A stretch of DNA of 64,000 nt from Phymatolithon calcareum. Its lineage: Eukaryota > Rhodophyta > Florideophyceae > Hapalidiales. The translations under genes were made by a program, and so were the position numbers. Below, piece after piece: positions 60,847 to 64,000 of this stretch. Below the pieces are notes generated by a model. That model ran no database searches. It was not told where the DNA came from and saw nothing but the letters and a program-made list of their open reading frames with translations. Position 1 is the first letter of the stretch. Every line of letters begins with the position of its first letter. Where the stretch lies: the NCBI GenBank assembly GCA_977006965.1, contig OZ345372.1, positions 1,550,001-1,614,000 of the forward strand. Direction: 5' to 3'.

Positions 60847-61796
60847 CAGGGGTCGGACCCAATATATTGGGATTGCAATACATTGCAATATGGAATTGCA
60901 ATGTGAGATTGCGGAGAGCTCCAGTCTTGCAATTCGTATTGCATCGTCGAGGCTCCATCCATATGCTACGTGGAGTCTTGTCACGCGAACGACTACGTTT
61001 CGTTAGCTTGCCGGCTAACATGGAAATGCGGCTTGAATTTAAGCTTGCCAAGGGTATCAGCTGTACGTACAACGTAGTGATGCAGTACTACGTAGACTGC
61101 GAAACACAGCATCACCGCGGTGTCCAATACAGTCTCAACAACGGCGATCATTCTCACCTGATCCACACTCCACTGAGCAGGAGGGCCCCTAGTCGCCATG
61201 AGCAAGCCGAGCCCTAAAGACATCGTGTTCGCGTTGATGCCGTTCGTTGGCAATGTGAAGCGGCATGTGATCGAGAGAACGACCGGCGCCTCGGTCGAGA
61301 GAGTCTGCCTGCAGCATCGGTGCCCCAAGCCGAGCTGCGCCGCTCCTATCGTATCATTCATCGAGAAGACCGGCTACAGGAATCCGTACGACCACCTCAA
61401 ACGATGCTACGCCAAAGGCCAAACCCATCTGAACAAGACGCAACTCTACAGCGCCTCTACAACGAGGCGCTGCTCGCGATGCAGCAGAAAGGCGGTACAA
61501 TACGCTCCCACTTCGAAGTCCGGTCTATGTCTGCGTAGAACAAGGCGGTGCATGTGTACATTCGATTGATTGTCATGAAAAATCAGCCGTTGGCGCACGT
61601 TGAAGACACCAAAGTGCGCAAGCTCTGTCGCCATGATGTCAAGATATCCGTCAAGACGGTCGCCCGTGTGCTCTTTTACCTCGTAGAGCTCGTTGAGAGC
61701 CGAATCGCTGCCGAACTGGATGGTACTCACGGTTCTATACTGTACGACGGGTGGTCTTGCAATAGCATGAAATATGTTGCGGCTATCGCTTCATAA
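60847..61796 (+). mobile_element. hAT element, left end and N-terminal transposase remnant
   Basis: CAGGGGTCGGACCCAATATA at 60847 matches the CAGGGGT terminus of the hAT element at 15838 and is followed by TTGCAAT-rich subterminal repeats as in the copies at 14925 and 47503. From 61198 the plus strand encodes FVGNVKRHVIERTTGASVER then CPKPSCAAPIVSFIEKTGYR, a BED-like finger ending HLKRCY, and further on LIVMKNQPLAHVEDTKVRK and GSILYDGWSCNSMKYVAAIA, the start of the catalytic domain (LYDGWS). The frame changes at about 61540 and is lost after 61796. A matching right end and target duplication (expected GCTACAAG) were not found, so it is truncated or extends beyond recognition. Confidence 0.6.
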
Positions 61797-62179
61797 AGTT
61801 CCACCCGGAGATTAACGACATCTACGGTACGCGCGCGCGCAGAGTACATCACCACGCCTTCTTCGTCAACCGTTCCCGCCCCGCATAAGTGTGACTGGAA
61901 ATATGACTGACTTATGACTGACTTCGCGATAAACGTCATGACTATGACTCTTTGAAAAGCAAAAAAATTCAGTCACAAAAACAGCGCTGTGATAGGCTAA
62001 CAAGGGCATTTCCATTATCCGGCTGGCTCAATGAGGAATTCACTTCCAAGGTAGTTGTCGATATTTAGTAACAGCAATGTCGAGCCAACTACGTTAGAGA
62101 CACCATTAACGGACCACCATCTCAATACACATGCACTATGGAGACAGACTGTCCTATCTCAAAGAGCTCGATTGTGGTT

Positions 62180-63197
62180 AGAAAATCCCTTGGGTTTGTG
62201 GCCGCCGTTTAACCCGCTCCGACGAGTTTCATATTTATTTGGGGAAGCATCTCGTCCTTCTGGGCACTTGAAAAACGAGTCAGAATACAATCGACACAGA
62301 AGTTTCTTCTTGTCCTACGTGCTGCAGCTTTGCAGACGTCATTTCTGCAGTTTTTTCAGATGAGACTCTGCGCGGCGCGCATTACCAAGAAACAGTCTTA
62401 TTGGGCGCCAGACCCAGTTCCATCGGTTTCGTAGATTCTATCTCCTTCAGTGGTATGCACTGAGCAACACTGAGTAAGAACTATTCCTCTAATTGACAAA
62501 AGAACCCATCGTCCGAGCCGCTTGACCTCATGCGGGTGATGCTTGGGCCCCAAGACCCGTTCAGAGCATAGGCCAGGAAGCCAGGAGTTGGGCGATCAAA
62601 GGTTCTCCGATTTTCTAAGGGGTTGGACAGGACATCAAGATTGCCGCCGATAGAAAAACGATCGATATTCGCAGGATTTCAGTTTGGAGCTGCACTGTGA
62701 GCTGCATCTGAACGTCAGGCTCAGATGCAACTTCTTGCCGACGACGACTCAGACTGACTAGGAGCACCACTTCATCTTCACCGTCAGTATTGCCTGGCTT
62801 GATATAAATTGTCTTGACGGTCTTTACCTCTGTTTTTCGTGACGGTTGTTGGACAACGATCCACTTTTCTCGCAAGGAAGCGCTGGAAAGACCACTAATT
62901 TGTCCAACGAGGAATTCCAGGGCCGTTCTATTCCATTTCTTGGACTTTGTCAGGGTACCTTAGAGTCTGGAGCGCTCTGGTGCGCTCTTCGAGCCTTGCT
63001 TGCGGTTGATTTGGTATGAACGGGGCGCCGACTTGCTGTCGAGCATCATTCTCTTGTCCCATCATGACACAGATTGGTTCCAGTTGACTATTGAACATTG
63101 CTCCTGTGGTCGAAAAAATCCTTGTAGAACACAAGTTGCAATCACCGAGTACGGAAGAAAGTGTGTTCTTTCGGAGTGAAGCCCCAAAAAAGATCAT
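62180..63197 (-). pseudogene. Second piggyBac-like (PGBD) transposase remnant
   Basis: This minus-strand sequence parallels the copy at 16125-17082: RTALEFLVGQISGLSSASLR and EKWIVVQQPSRKTEVKTVKT match the N-terminal domain there (about 50 percent identical by eye), LAYALNGSWGPS matches IAYALHGFWDQS, and DASPNKYETRR near 62240 parallels SRPNKYIPTC. Stops and frame shifts break it throughout. No CTAGTGTCTAG-type ends were seen, so the two copies belong to different subfamilies. Confidence 0.55.
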
Positions 63198-64000
63198 ACC
63201 ACTTTATTCACATTAACTTTTCGGCCTAGTAATGTCACAATTGTGGACGTCCGTACAAAAGATACTAGTAGAGCTTCTTGAAGTTTATCTCACAAGTTCG
63301 AAACCGTTTTGTCACATGTTTCAGACGTACGCACATTCGTGTCGAGCTCAACAAGGGGATCATAAAATTGGTGGAGAATAAAGTAACAAGGTCTTGTCGA
63401 AGAAGGTTGAACAATAGACGCCGTAAGTCCGTCTTTACGCAAAGTACGTTTGAGAACAATGTGACTATGTACAAGAGCGCGATCGGGATCTTACCCTTTG
63501 CGTTTTCCATAAAACGTCCTACTCAAGTAGGTTGGTGGGACTTTAGGATTTGTTCTCAAGCTTTTTCTACTGCTCCCAGAGTCTCAAGTTTTTGGATTGC
63601 ATATCTATGATGTCTCCTGAAATTGGGTGCTGGGACTTCGGTTGCACTAAATAAACATCAGAGAGAATAAGCTCTTCTCGTTAACGTTTCGGGTGTGAGC
63701 TTCGTGCTTTGTTATTTGACTGTCTTTTGCTCGACAAACGCATACCACTGTCTGCTGTGTCATAGCAGTTTGCGAATGACAAAACACGGTCTCTTGTTAC
63801 ATAGCAAGGCCGTAGGTTTTGCTCACATTCAACAGAACTTATGTACCTCTCCAACTGTCGAAGTCATGATAATGAGGCCTCCCTATGAGGCCTCGCATCC
63901 ACATCTCCTCCGATTCCGTCTATGATCTCATCGAGTTCGACTGCCCAGATGGACTCGCGCCTACTGTCAGTGCAATGGATGGGGAACTCTCATGCGGTCT
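63198..64000. other. Window end without a recognised gene
   Basis: No supported feature. The last frames at the right edge are too short to judge and could continue beyond the window. Confidence 0.4.

Noticed and set aside
1-64000. CRISPR arrays, bacterial operons, ribosome-binding sites
   Set aside because: No regularly spaced short repeats were seen and the genes are eukaryotic and mostly monocistronic.

Overview
This window looks like nuclear DNA of a eukaryote, most probably a red alga of the florideophyte kind (for example a Chondrus-like genome). That assignment is inference: it rests on gene families found only in eukaryotes (Elongator ELP1, proteasome RPN10, CAF-1 large subunit, a Golgi-type GDA1/CD39 nucleotidase, a Qc-SNARE, mitochondrial BCKDH E1-alpha and SSADH), on long nearly intron-free coding regions in short clusters, and on wide islands between them packed with decayed transposons. 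No sequence search was possible, so all names come from motifs read by eye.

Layout. 1-2154: repeat-bearing spacer with a 178-bp-period tandem duplication. 2155-7544: divergent pair ELP1 (-) and RPN10 (+) sharing a 313-bp promoter with two CACGTG boxes; RPN10 holds one 100-nt intron. 9267-10124: unrecognised protein with an internal duplication. 10125-21139: transposon island containing two hAT elements with exact 8-bp target duplications, one of which carries a nested piggyBac-like element, plus many foldback inverted repeats. 21140-23641: CAF-1 large subunit. 25900-26850: unrecognised basic protein. 26990-27235: copia RNase H relic. 28205-28960: BAH-domain protein. 30985-32223: secreted alpha/beta hydrolase with a Tc1/mariner-type MITE just upstream. 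33319-33645: hAT MITE. 34699-41217: the densest gene cluster (BPA1/Vip1-like RRM protein, DnaJ-type zinc-finger protein, apyrase/GDPase, syntaxin-6-like SNARE). 42675-44619: Mutator-like element (9-bp target duplication, about 140-bp terminal repeats) that carries a frameshifted, highly divergent histone H3. 47503-49760: two hAT elements 156 bp apart, each with its own 8-bp duplication. 50591-51844: BCKDH E1-alpha. 56256-56575: possible small spliced gene. 57015-58652: SSADH. 59076-64000: decayed hAT and piggyBac-like copies.

The host genes do ordinary housekeeping (tRNA wobble modification, protein degradation, chromatin assembly, Golgi glycosylation and traffic, branched-chain amino acid and GABA catabolism) and show no operon-like logic; the divergent pairs may share promoters. 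The most unusual object is the histone H3 variant inside the Mutator-like element. Its tail keeps the K4 context but lacks both ARKS motifs, and it has lost its ATG and one base. Next in interest are the nested hAT/piggyBac structure with CTAG at the element ends, and a hAT derivative that retains only its zinc finger and dimerisation domain.
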